NCBI GenBank assembly: GCA_033812795.1
Contig: JAPXSY010000019.1
Span: 1-46,564, forward strand
Direction: 5' to 3'
From: JAPXSY01 sp033812795
GTDB taxonomy: Bacteria; Verrucomicrobiota; Kiritimatiellia; RFP12; UBA1067
DNA: 46,564 nt
Shown here: positions 1-10,481 of the stretch, piece by piece
Position numbering within the stretch: the first letter of the stretch is position 1
Layout: each line of letters opens with the position of its first letter
The notes under the pieces: model-generated
Told to the model about the DNA's origin: nothing
Databases searched by the model: none
Seen by the model: only the letters and a program-made list of their open reading frames with translations
Program-made: the position numbers and the translations under genes

Positions 1-729
1 ATCATCATCTCGCTGACCGCGGTTGCCGCAATCCGCGCCGCCGTGGTCTCGCAGTGCGAGCGCGCCGAAGGCATTGTCACGGACGGTTCGGGGCGGGTGC
101 TCGGATGGGAGGCCCTTAACGGCGGGACGCCGCTTGTCCCGGCCGTGACGGACGCCGCCGCGTGGGCTCTGCCCGTGCTGGAGGCGGGGGGCGTCGCGTT
201 CAGCGCCGCAGGCGGCCCGGCCTCGCCGCTCGCCTTCGCGTCCAACGCGGTCGCGACGGTCTTCCTTGCGGTCCGCCCGGCCCACTCGCCGACGAACTTC
301 GCCGCGCTGCTCGAGGTGCCCGGCGCGTCCGTGACCGCCGTGCCCCGCGCCGCCCAGCCGGCCTACGACCCCGAGGACGCCGCCGGGCTCTCCGTGCGGG
401 TCAACGGGGAGCTCTCGCTGGCCTTTCCCGCCGCGCCGCATATCGTCGAGGTGGACTTCCCCGAACCCGTTTCCGGCGGCGAGCTGCGCATCGGCGGCGG
501 GTCCGCCTGCGCCGCGTGGCGGCAGCAGTGGCGCGGGAACGTCGCCGGGGTCATCGCGTTCGGCGCGCCCCCGAGCGAATCCGTCCGCCAGGTCGTGCGC
601 AGCTATCTCGCCCGCCGCCACGGCATCGCGGGGGCCTTCCCCCCGCCGGGAGGCGGGGCGGTGCTCCAGGCCATGGCGCAAGGGGTGGATTTGCACGGCC
701 TCTTTTCGACGCGGCTGTTGCTGTGGTGA
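1..729 (+). CDS. Possible pseudopilin or LamG-like protein, C-terminal part (cut by left edge)
   Basis: The open frame runs in from the left edge; 242 residues are visible, so the start lies outside. The first visible residues (IIISLTAVAAIRAAVVSQCE) form a hydrophobic helix running into a polar stretch, as in the N-terminal helix of type IV (pseudo)pilins; the cleavage motif itself would be off the edge. The body is rich in Ala, Gly and Pro. The C-terminal segment WRGNVAGVIAFGAPPSESVRQ followed by YLARRHGI resembles the end of concanavalin A/LamG-like domains in PVC bacteria, where it usually reads like IAEVIVYD..L..YLA.KWGI. An exported surface protein is likely; a pseudopilin with a lectin-like fold is inference. 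No terminator is evident after the stop. Confidence 0.6.
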   Translation: MIISLTAVAAIRAAVVSQCERAEGIVTDGSGRVLGWEALNGGTPLVPAVTDAAAWALPVLEAGGVAFSAAGGPASPLAFASNAVATVFLAVRPAHSPTNFAALLEVPGASVTAVPRAAQPAYDPEDAAGLSVRVNGELSLAFPAAPHIVEVDFPEPVSGGELRIGGGSACAAWRQQWRGNVAGVIAFGAPPSESVRQVVRSYLARRHGIAGAFPPPGGGAVLQAMAQGVDLHGLFSTRLLLW

Positions 730-833
730 CGGCCATCGCCGCCGCGCTGTGTGCGGATACGGCTCGAACGCACAACGTTCAGGCTATCGCTAAGGACGGC
801 GCCCAGAACCGTCGGCGGACGCCTCGGGAATGT

Positions 834-919
834 GTCCCTGCCGGAGCCCGGCACGGCTTCGGCAGTCCGGCTCCGCGCCTGGCTCGCAGCTGTGGACGTC
901 CCGCCGTACCGGCAGGGAC
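834..919. repeat. 11-bp inverted repeat in the gene-free stretch 730-1056
   Basis: GTCCCTGCCGG at 834-844 is exactly complementary to CCGGCAGGGAC at 909-919, with 64 bases between. The 327-base gap between the first two genes is GC-rich and holds only overlapping spurious frames on both strands. No convincing gene was found here. Confidence 0.5.
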
Positions 920-1056
920 CGTCTCTGCTTGCCCGTGTTTCATGAGCGGGACGCGCCAATGCGTTCCACTGCCCCGATACGCCGTTGACCTTTGCCGGAG
1001 GGTACCGCATACTTCTGAATGACCGTGCATGCGGCGCGGTGAACGGGAGATCCGGA

Positions 1057-1581
1057 ATGGAGTGTCAATCGTACCGTCAGGGATGTTGCGGCTGTTGCGT
1101 GAACATGCGTTGGGGCGACGCAAAAATCGCGGCCTTTCTGGAGGCGAACACGCGAGCCGCGGAACAGCTTTTCCCGCCTCACGGCGCACGGCCCCGGTAC
1201 CGCGATTTGGTACGGGCGCATCTGCGGTGCGGCGGATGGCGTGACCATCTTCTGATGACCCTGCTCGCTCCGCTCACACTGGGGCTCGCAGCCTGGTATT
1301 GGAAGCGGCGGATGGGGAGTTGTTGCTTCGCCGGGTTTCTCGACCGCGCGTCGGGCCGTGTGGGTTGTCTGATCCATCCGGCACGGGCGGGAACACCTGA
1401 TCTGCGTCGGCACGCCTTCCCGCTGATCCCCACACTCGGATGCGACCGCGCGCTACGCTGCCCCATGCTCGATGCGGAGAATCCGGACCCGGACCTCGAC
1501 TGGCTCACGGTCTCGCGCCGGGGCGCCGCGAGCCTTGACGGGGCCCATCCCCCTTTTCCTGACCGTGTAATCGGTCAGTGA
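1057..1581 (+). CDS. Cysteine-rich conserved hypothetical protein, possible metal-cluster protein
   Basis: The 174-residue protein is started at ATG 1057 because GGGAGA lies six bases upstream; the frame is open further back without a better signal. The N-terminus MECQSYRQGCCGCCVNMRW carries five cysteines in 14 residues. Further cysteines follow in LRCGG, GSCCFAGF, VGCLIHP, LGCD and RCPML. This spacing recalls small Fe/Zn-binding cysteine-cluster proteins of the YkgJ type, but the family is not certain. A hydrophobic stretch around residues 70-83 (LLMTLLAPLTLGLAAWYW) could be one membrane segment, followed by positive residues. I do not recognise a specific function. It stands alone: 327 bases separate it from the gene before, and repeat-rich DNA follows. 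Confidence 0.7.
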   Translation: MECQSYRQGCCGCCVNMRWGDAKIAAFLEANTRAAEQLFPPHGARPRYRDLVRAHLRCGGWRDHLLMTLLAPLTLGLAAWYWKRRMGSCCFAGFLDRASGRVGCLIHPARAGTPDLRRHAFPLIPTLGCDRALRCPMLDAENPDPDLDWLTVSRRGAASLDGAHPPFPDRVIGQ

Positions 1582-1799
1582 CGGGGGGGGGAAGAGTCAT
1601 CGTGTACGGGTACGGGGTATGGCTAACGTTCACGTTCTCCAAATCGGGATCGGTATCGCTATCGGGTTCGGTATCGACTGTTGCGCCCACGCAGTGGCCC
1701 GCAGTGACAAGTGTAATGATGGCGGCGATTCCGATCCCGATCCCGATGGCGCCGCAATGGAACCCTGAAACGCATGACCTTCGATCGCACCCCTGTCAC
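1578..1799 (+). repeat. Long intergenic repeat, copy A, with hexamer core
   Basis: This segment recurs almost base for base at 3125-3384 on the other side of the LRR gene. Its core is six tandem hexamers of the form ATCGGN at 1643-1678 (ATCGGG, ATCGGT, ATCGCT, ATCGGG, TTCGGT, ATCGAC), preceded by CCAA and followed by TGTTGCGCCCAC. A second set of ATCCCG-like hexamers sits near 1728-1750. Spurious reading frames stay open through it because six is a multiple of three. It probably does not encode protein. Confidence 0.85.
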
Positions 1800-1803
1800 T
1801 AAC

Positions 1804-1818
1804 GCGGGCGAAGCCCGC
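1804..1818. repeat. GCGGGC-N3-GCCCGC hairpin
   Basis: GCGGGC, loop GAA, GCCCGC. The same six-base arms with different loops occur at 3472-3486 and 43685-43699, so this is a dispersed hairpin family rather than a chance palindrome. Confidence 0.6.
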
Positions 1819-1826
1819 AACCCAAG

Positions 1827-1858
1827 TTAATTAGTGCGTTAGTTAATTAGTGCATTAG
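1827..1858 (+). repeat. Two tandem 16-bp units
   Basis: TTAATTAGTGCGTTAG at 1827-1842 is followed directly by TTAATTAGTGCATTAG at 1843-1858, one base different. It lies in the 525-base gap between the cysteine-rich protein and the LRR gene and is AT-rich against a GC-rich background. Confidence 0.8.
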
Positions 1859-1983
1859 TTTGTCTGGGAGCGCGTTACCTCCAAAAAACCTTAGTGCCCT
1901 TTGTGCCTTCGTGTGATAAAAAAACCGAGTACCCCCCCTGCCACTAACCGATTACGTTATTCCGTTATTCACTGCGTTTTCCA

Positions 1984-2012
1984 TTGCCTTGCCGCCTCAT
2001 CTCCTCTATACT
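1984..2012 (+). promoter_or_regulatory. Probable sigma-70-type promoter of the LRR gene
   Basis: TTGCCT (1984-1989) and TATACT (2007-2012) are separated by exactly 17 bases. Transcription would begin near 2019, giving an untranslated leader of about 88 bases before ATG 2107. Confidence 0.6.
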
Positions 2013-2106
2013 GTATCCCATGAACGCACTGGTGTCGGTGTCGTGCGATGAGTATCGCACAGTTCGGCAGGTGCGATAAAAAACGAGTTGTTAAAAGAAG
2101 GCCGTC

Positions 2107-3033
2107 ATGATGTGTAACGCCATGAACCACAACACCGTGTTCCGCACCGCACGTTCGTCCCGCTCACCGCGTCTGTGCGCCTTCGCGCTCGCGCATCTCG
2201 CGTTGCTCCTCCCCCTTGGCGTGTCCGCCGACACCTACGGCGACTACACCTACACCGTCAGCGACGGCGGAGCCACCATCACCAAGTACAACGGCTCCGG
2301 CGGTGCCGTCGCCATCCCTTCCACCTTCGGCAGCCATCCCGTCACCGCCATTGGTAATTACGCCTTCTCCGAACACACACTCATTACCTCCGTCACCATC
2401 CCCGACAGTGTCACCAATATCTGCGACTGGGCCTTCCTACTCTGCTCCTCCCTCGCAACCGTCACCATCGGTAACAGCGTCACCAACATCGGCGGATACG
2501 CCTTCGCAGAATGCCCCTCCCTCACCGCCATGACCATCCCCAACAGCGTCTCTGATATCGGTACCCACGCCTTCGCAGAATGCCCCTCCCTCACCGCCGT
2601 CACCATCGGCAACAGCGTCACTAACATCGGCGGATACGCCTTCGCCGACTGCCCCTCCCTCACCAACATCCTCTTCACCGGCGACGCCCCGGCCCTCGGC
2701 TACTCCGCCTTCCATAATAATAATCCCGCCACGTTCTACTACCTGCCCGGCATCGGCGACTGGCCGTCCTGGTTCGGCGGCCGTCCCACCGTCTGCTGGA
2801 ACCCCGCCTTCAGCTCGGCGTCACCCGCCTCCGGCGCGTTCGCCGTCACCCTCACCGGTAACCCCTCCGCCGCCCTCCCCGTCCGCATCGAAGCCAGCGA
2901 CAGCCTCTCGTCCCCCTCCTGGCTCCCTCTTTCCGGCACCACCACCATCCCCGCCGGCGGCACCCTCAACTTCACCGATCCCGACGCCAGCCCCCCTCCC
3001 GCGCGCTTCTACCGCATCACCTTCCCCCGATAG
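2107..3033 (+). CDS. Secreted BspA-like leucine-rich repeat protein (LRR_5)
   Basis: The protein has 308 residues. ATG 2107 is preceded by AAGAAGG with five bases of spacing. Residues 1-41 form a long signal peptide (hydrophobic LALLLPLGVS, likely cut after VSA). Residues about 78-200 are tandem ~23-residue repeats of the BspA/LRR_5 type, with recurring TIGNSVTNIGGYAFAECPSL. The repeats are nearly identical at DNA level, which suggests recent expansion by unequal recombination. The C-terminal 60 residues (VRIEASDSLSSPSWLPL ... ARFYRITFPR) look like a PVC-type beta-sandwich tail often seen on exported proteins. A role in surface binding or adhesion is family knowledge, not shown here. The gene is bracketed by two copies of a long intergenic repeat and may have moved or been duplicated as a unit. 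Confidence 0.9.
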   Translation: MMCNAMNHNTVFRTARSSRSPRLCAFALAHLALLLPLGVSADTYGDYTYTVSDGGATITKYNGSGGAVAIPSTFGSHPVTAIGNYAFSEHTLITSVTIPDSVTNICDWAFLLCSSLATVTIGNSVTNIGGYAFAECPSLTAMTIPNSVSDIGTHAFAECPSLTAVTIGNSVTNIGGYAFADCPSLTNILFTGDAPALGYSAFHNNNPATFYYLPGIGDWPSWFGGRPTVCWNPAFSSASPASGAFAVTLTGNPSAALPVRIEASDSLSSPSWLPLSGTTTIPAGGTLNFTDPDASPPPARFYRITFPR

Positions 3034-3086
3034 AGGGGAAGGGAAGTGCATGAGGGCATGAATGCATGAATGCGTGACGTTTCGAC

Positions 3087-3137
3087 GAGAGTGACGGGGG
3101 GAGGAGAGTGACGGGGGGAGGAGAGTGACGGGGGGAG
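3087..3137 (+). repeat. Three perfect 17-bp tandem units
   Basis: GAGAGTGACGGGGGGAG is repeated three times without mismatch at 3087-3103, 3104-3120 and 3121-3137. Copy A of the flanking repeat (near 1576-1592) has only a single degenerate version. Confidence 0.9.
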
Positions 3138-3384
3138 GAGTTATCGTGTACGAGTACGTGAACGGGGTATAGCCAACGTTCACGTTCTCCAAATCGGGAT
3201 CGGTATCGCTATCGGTATCGCTATCGGAATCGGTATCGCTATCGGGTTCGGTATCGACTGTTGCGCCCACGCAGTGCAGTGGCCCGCAGCGACAAGTGTA
3301 ATGATGGCGGCGATTCCGATCCCGATCCCGATGGCGCCGCAATGGAACCCTGAAACGCATGACCTTCGATCGCACCCCTGTCAC
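3125..3384 (+). repeat. Long intergenic repeat, copy B, with expanded hexamer core
   Basis: This is the partner of 1578-1799. The hexamer core here is 11 units long (3193-3258) against six in copy A, which accounts for 30 bases of the size difference. Both copies continue through TGTTGCGCCCACGCAGTG, a second hexamer cluster and GCATGACCTTCGATCGCACC before diverging. The 578-base gene-free stretch 3034-3611 holds this copy, the 17-bp tandem, a hairpin, a promoter and a palindrome. Confidence 0.85.
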
Positions 3385-3416
3385 GAACCGATTACCCTGA
3401 CCGTTGAGGTTTCTGG

Positions 3417-3445
3417 TTACAGGTTTTCGGCAGATGATGTATGAT
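3417..3445 (+). promoter_or_regulatory. Possible sigma-70-type promoter for the Gfo/Idh/MocA gene
   Basis: TTACAG (3417-3422), 17 bases, TATGAT (3440-3445). The leader to ATG 3612 would be about 160 bases and would contain the hairpin at 3472-3486 and the palindrome at 3575-3594. Confidence 0.4.
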
Positions 3446-3471
3446 ATCTTGTAAATGTTGAAACAACGAAT

Positions 3472-3486
3472 GCGGGCAGAGCCCGC
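3472..3486. repeat. GCGGGC-N3-GCCCGC hairpin
   Basis: GCGGGC, loop AGA, GCCCGC; second member of the dispersed hairpin family at 1804-1818 and 43685-43699. Confidence 0.6.
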
Positions 3487-3574
3487 GACCTCACTTCGTA
3501 TCACACAAAGACTCAAAGGACACAACGGTTTTTTCATGATCCCTTCATGTGAGAAACAGCTTGTTTTTTTATTG

Positions 3575-3594
3575 GCCTTATCGGTCGATAAGGC
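3575..3594. promoter_or_regulatory. 9-bp palindrome just upstream of the oxidoreductase gene
   Basis: GCCTTATCG and CGATAAGGC flank a two-base centre (GT), directly after a T-rich run and 17 bases before the start codon. It could be an operator or an RNA hairpin near the ribosome-binding site. A related sequence (GATTGGCCGTATCG then CGACAAGGCGC) lies at about 14833-14861. Confidence 0.5.
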
Positions 3595-3611
3595 ACCAAA
3601 GGAGGATGGAT

Positions 3612-4844
3612 ATGTCTTTTGAAATGTCCCGGAAAGGGTTCCTTGGTATGGGTGGTTCGTTTTTCGCCGCGAACGTATTCAGCGCAACGGCGCAGAAGGA
3701 CAAGGACGGCAAGGTCATCGCGGGTTTCGATGAGACGGACGCAGGCAAAATCGCGCAGGTCAAGTGGGAACCGTTCTCCGACAAGAAGGTGCGCGTCGGC
3801 ATCGCCGGGCACGGCATTTGCAAATTCGGCTGCTCGTTCGGCTACCAGAACCATCCGAACGTCGAGATCGTCGCGTGTACGGATCTCGATCCCGCGCGTT
3901 GCGCCGACATGCAGAAGCAACTCAAGGCGCCGCGGACTTTCAAGAGTTGCGAGGAGATGATCAAGGAGATGCGCGGCAAGATGGACGCGGTCTACATCGC
4001 GACCGATCCGCCGAGCCACGCGCCGCTTGCGATCCTGGCAATGGAGAACGGCATGCACGCGGTCTCGGCTGTTCCCGCATTCTGGGGCGACATTCAGGAG
4101 GAGTACGCGCAGAAGCTCGTCGATACCGTCAAGAAAACGGGGATGATCTACCAGATGAACGAGACGACCGCGTTCCGTCCCCAGTGTTTTGCGATGCGCG
4201 CGCTCTACAAGGGCGGCGCGTTGGGCGAAATCATCTATACGGAAGGCGAGTACTGGCATCATGGCTCAAGACCGATGGGCAGTTACAAAGGCTGGCGCAA
4301 TTTCGCCGCACCGCAGTGGTACTGCACCCACGGCAACGGCTTCTACAACTGTGTCACCCACGGACACTTCACGAAATGCGCATGTCTGGGTGTGCCCACG
4401 CACTATGATGCCAAGAAGTCGTTCATCGGCAAGCCCGGCAACTACGGCAACATCTACGGTACGGAAGTCGCGCTTCTCAAGACATCCGAGGGGGGAATGG
4501 CCCGCATGGGACGCGGCGGAGATACGCCGTCCGCCATCCAAGAGACAGGACGCTGCCTCGGCACACGCGGACAATACGACGAGGGTTACAAGGGTGAGGC
4601 AACGAAGGAAGAGCTTGCCAAGATTGCCTACAATAAGCCGCCGTTGCCGCCGGGAGTGCCGGCAGGCGGACACGGAGGCAGCCACGGTTATCTTACGGAT
4701 GACTTCATCCGTGCGATCCTGCTCGGCCAGAAGCCGGTCGTTGATGTCATCTGCGCGGTCAACATGACCATCGCCGGAATCTACATGCATCGCTCGGCGC
4801 AGAAGGACGGCGAATGGCTGAGGATTCCGCACTTCGCCATCTGA
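3612..4844 (+). CDS. Tat-exported Gfo/Idh/MocA family oxidoreductase
   Basis: The frame opens at 3549, but ATG 3612 is chosen because AAAGGAGG ends six bases before it, giving 410 residues. The N-terminus MSFEMSRKGFLGMGGSFFAA resembles a twin-arginine signal with an RK variant of the RR pair, implying export of a folded, cofactor-loaded enzyme. Residues about 56-75 (KVRVGIAGHGICKFG) are the NAD(P)-binding Rossmann start. IATDPPSHAPLAILAMENG fits the next part of the nucleotide fold, and the C-terminal half is the usual Gfo/Idh/MocA alpha/beta domain. Such enzymes oxidise or epimerise sugars and inositols; PVC bacteria carry many exported paralogues of unknown substrate. It appears monocistronic, with its own promoter and a promoter for the next gene just after it. 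Confidence 0.93.
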   Translation: MSFEMSRKGFLGMGGSFFAANVFSATAQKDKDGKVIAGFDETDAGKIAQVKWEPFSDKKVRVGIAGHGICKFGCSFGYQNHPNVEIVACTDLDPARCADMQKQLKAPRTFKSCEEMIKEMRGKMDAVYIATDPPSHAPLAILAMENGMHAVSAVPAFWGDIQEEYAQKLVDTVKKTGMIYQMNETTAFRPQCFAMRALYKGGALGEIIYTEGEYWHHGSRPMGSYKGWRNFAAPQWYCTHGNGFYNCVTHGHFTKCACLGVPTHYDAKKSFIGKPGNYGNIYGTEVALLKTSEGGMARMGRGGDTPSAIQETGRCLGTRGQYDEGYKGEATKEELAKIAYNKPPLPPGVPAGGHGGSHGYLTDDFIRAILLGQKPVVDVICAVNMTIAGIYMHRSAQKDGEWLRIPHFAI

Positions 4845-4896
4845 CTCTGTAGGCCACAGGCAAACCGCCCGAATTGGTGTGTCGCGCCTGACGGGA

Positions 4897-4924
4897 TTGA
4901 CTCCCGGGGCGCGTGTGGTACACT
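4897..4924 (+). promoter_or_regulatory. Probable sigma-70-type promoter of ppdK
   Basis: TTGACT (4897-4902), 16 bases, TACACT (4919-4924), ending 33 bases before the GTG start of ppdK. Confidence 0.6.
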
Positions 4925-4956
4925 GTCTCCCGTTTTAAACCAACAAGGAAAAAACC

Positions 4957-7785
<2,829 letters not shown>

Positions 7786-7870
7786 GGCGCGTTCCGCTCC
7801 GGCCGCCCTCATGCGCTTCCGGGCAAAGAGGGGGTGGCCGGTGACGGAAAACGCGGCCTCGTTCTTTGGG

Positions 7871-9178
7871 TTACGGTTGTGCGGCGGGCTCGCGGATGCG
7901 GATGGATCGGAACCACGTTTCATCCGTATGGTCGGTCAGCATGATGTGCCCCTTGATCTTGTCGCCGAAATCGGGAACCTCGGCAAACTTGCTGGCTGCC
8001 ACGCCCGCCTTGACTTCGGCGCTGCCGAAGACGTACTCCAAAACCTTCCGGCCGTTGAGGCTGTGCTCGCACCGGTCGCCCCGCACAACGATGCGGGAGA
8101 CATTCCACTCCCCCGCCGGTTTCAGCGGTTTGTCGGCCGCAGGCGGCAACACCGCATAGAACGAGGCGGTCCGCGCATTCGCCGGCAGTTTCACCCATTT
8201 CGCCGAGAGATCGTCGATCATTTGGTACTCGTAGCCCGGCGCGCCGGGACGCGCTTCGGTGACGCAGTACTTCACCCCGTTGTTTCCGCCGGGAGAGATC
8301 CGCCACTCCCACTCCAGTTCAAAATCCCCGTACGTTTTCTCCGTGATCAGGTCGCCTCCCCTGATCTTGGGTTTTTTGCGCAGCAGTCCCCCCTCAACCG
8401 ACCATCCCTCGCCGGGCGCCGTTCCCACCGGTTTGCCGTACGGCCGCCATCCGGCCAGGCTCTTGCCATCGAAAAGCTCAACCCAACCATCCTGTCCGGC
8501 GCGGGACTCCAGCGCGGTTTCGATCGCCCTGACCACTTCGCCCGCCAATGCCTTGGACCCTGCGGCAGTGTAATGCACATCGCGGGGGCGCCCTCCCATA
8601 GCGAGGCGCCGTTCGGGCGGACCGACGAACGCGTGCAGATCGTTGACCGGCACCCCCGCACCCCGCATGACACGCAGCGCCGCTTCGTTGTAGGCGACCT
8701 CACTGCCCGCGATACGGATCGCCGTCCCCTCCGGAACCGGTGTGGTCGAACACCAGATCAACCGTGCGCCGGTTGTTTTGAGCCGCCGCACCAGCGTGCC
8801 CAGATTCGTCTCGTACTGTTCCACCGGAACCCACTGACGGCCCTTGGCGACATCCGTAGCCTTGCCCTGATCGTCGATATATTTGAGGTCGTGCAGCCCC
8901 CAGTTGAAATGGATCACATCCCATTTGCCGGTACCGAGCCACGTTTCCAGATGCGCGAGGCCCGTGGCGGTCGCCTGATTGTTGCCCGGCGCGTGCACAA
9001 TTTCCATCCGGTTCGAGAGCGCCGCCTTGACGAACGGCGTGTACCCGAGCGAAATCGAGTCGCCGATGATCAATACGCGAGGCCGCGACTCCGTCTGCGC
9101 GCGCACCGCGCACAGCGCTCCCCCTGCCATCACAGCGCAAACCGCCAACCCAATCATCTTGTTTTTTGTCCCGGTCAT
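7871..9178 (-). CDS. Exported SGNH hydrolase fused to a DUF1080 (3-keto-disaccharide hydrolase-like) domain
   Basis: The frame extends upstream, but ATG 9178 has GGGAGG at the right distance and is followed by a clear signal peptide (KNKMIGLAVCAVMAGGALCAVRA). The mature part starts near residue 28 of 435. Residues 35-225 form an SGNH/GDSL hydrolase: GDSISLGY with Ser41, HFNWGLHD around Asn92, and DVHYTAAGS with Asp200 and His202. Residues about 232-430 match DUF1080, a lectin-like jelly roll that begins GWVELFDGKSLAGW. The pairing suggests deacetylation or de-esterification of a polysaccharide coupled to sugar binding or hydrolysis outside the cytoplasm. It is transcribed away from the SDR gene, from its own promoter. 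Confidence 0.92.
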   Translation of the reverse strand: MTGTKNKMIGLAVCAVMAGGALCAVRAQTESRPRVLIIGDSISLGYTPFVKAALSNRMEIVHAPGNNQATATGLAHLETWLGTGKWDVIHFNWGLHDLKYIDDQGKATDVAKGRQWVPVEQYETNLGTLVRRLKTTGARLIWCSTTPVPEGTAIRIAGSEVAYNEAALRVMRGAGVPVNDLHAFVGPPERRLAMGGRPRDVHYTAAGSKALAGEVVRAIETALESRAGQDGWVELFDGKSLAGWRPYGKPVGTAPGEGWSVEGGLLRKKPKIRGGDLITEKTYGDFELEWEWRISPGGNNGVKYCVTEARPGAPGYEYQMIDDLSAKWVKLPANARTASFYAVLPPAADKPLKPAGEWNVSRIVVRGDRCEHSLNGRKVLEYVFGSAEVKAGVAASKFAEVPDFGDKIKGHIMLTDHTDETWFRSIRIREPAAQP

Positions 9179-9290
9179 CCCGTCCCTCCCGTTCCCGCAC
9201 TGGCGCTGAACGCATTGAACACTCCAGCCAGCCCCGTTTCCACCCGAGCGGAACCCCAGGCGGGCAGCGTGTCTCTTTTGTGTGGCGGAC

Positions 9291-9319
9291 AGTGTAGCAC
9301 ACCCCTCAACCGAGCACAA
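9291..9319 (-). promoter_or_regulatory. Probable sigma-70-type promoter of the SGNH-DUF1080 gene
   Basis: On the minus strand TTGTGC (9319-9314), 17 bases, TACACT (9296-9291), about 110 bases before the start codon at 9178. It lies back to back with the promoter at 9366-9394 in the 309-base divergent intergenic region. Confidence 0.5.
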
Positions 9320-9365
9320 TTCCTTGCTCGGAAACGGGAGACCGGAATGCCCTTGAAAAAGAGGG

Positions 9366-9394
9366 TTGACTGTTACCATACCCCCGCCAATAAT
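9366..9394 (+). promoter_or_regulatory. Probable sigma-70-type promoter of the SDR operon
   Basis: TTGACT (9366-9371), 17 bases, AATAAT (9389-9394), about 90 bases before ATG 9488. Confidence 0.55.
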
Positions 9395-9487
9395 AAAGCA
9401 CTGAAACAGGGTGGGGTCGTATTTTGTTATCCGGCCGGACGGGATTTCCCGGCTGAACGTCACAACCCCGAAACGGAAACACGCATC

Positions 9488-10459
9488 ATGATCCGAAAAT
9501 CACTCATCACCGGCGGTGCCGGATTCATCGGCTCCCATCTCGCGCGGCGGCTGCTGGCCGCAGGGCATGAGGTCACCGTCATCGACAACCTCTTCACAGG
9601 GACCAAGGCCAACATCTACGACCTGCTGGACAACCGCCGCTTCACCTTCATCCTGCATGATGTGACGCAGCCCTTCTGGGGACAGTTCGACGAGGTGTAC
9701 AACCTCGCCTGTCCGGCCTCGCCCATCCACTACCAGCGCAATCCCGTCGAGACCCTCAAAACCTCCTTTCTCGGCATCATGAATGTGCTGGAGCTTGCGC
9801 TCAAGACCAAAGCCCGGGTATTCCATACCTCCACCTCGGAGATCTACGGCGACCCGGAAATCCATCCCCAACCGGAATCCTACTGGGGCAACGTCAACTC
9901 CATCGGTGCACGGAGTTGTTACGACGAAGGCAAGCGCGCCGCCGAAACCCTGTGCGCCGACTACGTGCATGAGTACGGCGTGGACGTGCGTATGATCCGC
10001 ATCTTCAACACCTACGGGCCCAACATGCATCCGCAGGACGGCCGCGTCATCAGCAATTTCATCATGCAGGCATTGCGGAACCAGGACATCACGCTATACG
10101 GCGACGGCTCACAGACCCGCAGCTTCCAGTATGTCGACGATCTGATCGACGCGATCCTGCGCTTCATGGCGCTGGACCACAAAAAAGTGAAAACTTTCTT
10201 CGAAGGCCGGGCCATGCGCGTGCCGGTCATCAACATCGGCAACCCCGGCGAGTACACCATCCGCCAACTCGCCGAGGAGACCCTGCGGCTTTTACCCAAG
10301 AGCCGGAGCCGACTGGCGTTCCATCCCCTGCCGAAGGACGACCCTCGGCGGCGCAAACCCGACATCACGCTGGCGGGTGAATTGCTCGGCTGGGCGCCAT
10401 CGGTCACCCTGCCCGAGGGGCTGGCCAAAACGATCGCTTATTTCCAGAACCTCGTTTGA
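9488..10459 (+). CDS. UDP-glucuronate decarboxylase-like extended SDR (UDP-xylose synthase family)
   Basis: The protein has 323 residues. The frame continues far upstream as an artefact; ATG 9488 begins the typical SDR N-terminus MIRKSLITGGAGFIGSH, whose GxxGxxG motif binds NAD. The sequence DNLFTGTKANI is the usual second part of the nucleotide site. The catalytic pair is Tyr145 and Lys149 in SCYDEGKRAAE. TSTSEIYGDPEIHPQPESYWGNVN and VRMIRIFNTYGPNM are strongly characteristic of the UDP-xylose synthase/UDP-glucuronate decarboxylase subfamily, which makes UDP-xylose for surface polysaccharides. The ribosome-binding site (GGAA, nine bases upstream) is modest. The next gene starts 22 bases after the stop, so the two are probably co-transcribed. 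Confidence 0.93.
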   Translation: MIRKSLITGGAGFIGSHLARRLLAAGHEVTVIDNLFTGTKANIYDLLDNRRFTFILHDVTQPFWGQFDEVYNLACPASPIHYQRNPVETLKTSFLGIMNVLELALKTKARVFHTSTSEIYGDPEIHPQPESYWGNVNSIGARSCYDEGKRAAETLCADYVHEYGVDVRMIRIFNTYGPNMHPQDGRVISNFIMQALRNQDITLYGDGSQTRSFQYVDDLIDAILRFMALDHKKVKTFFEGRAMRVPVINIGNPGEYTIRQLAEETLRLLPKSRSRLAFHPLPKDDPRRRKPDITLAGELLGWAPSVTLPEGLAKTIAYFQNLV

Positions 10460-10481
10460 AAAGAAAGGGGGAAATCCCGCC

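Noticed and set aside
603..1413. Several 100-150-codon minus-strand frames
   Set aside because: They overlap one another and the flanking plus-strand genes, show no start signals and no domains.
2821..3537. 238-codon minus-strand frame with Asp-Ser/Asp-Pro repeats
   Set aside because: The acidic repeat is simply the hexamer array translated. It overlaps the LRR gene antisense.
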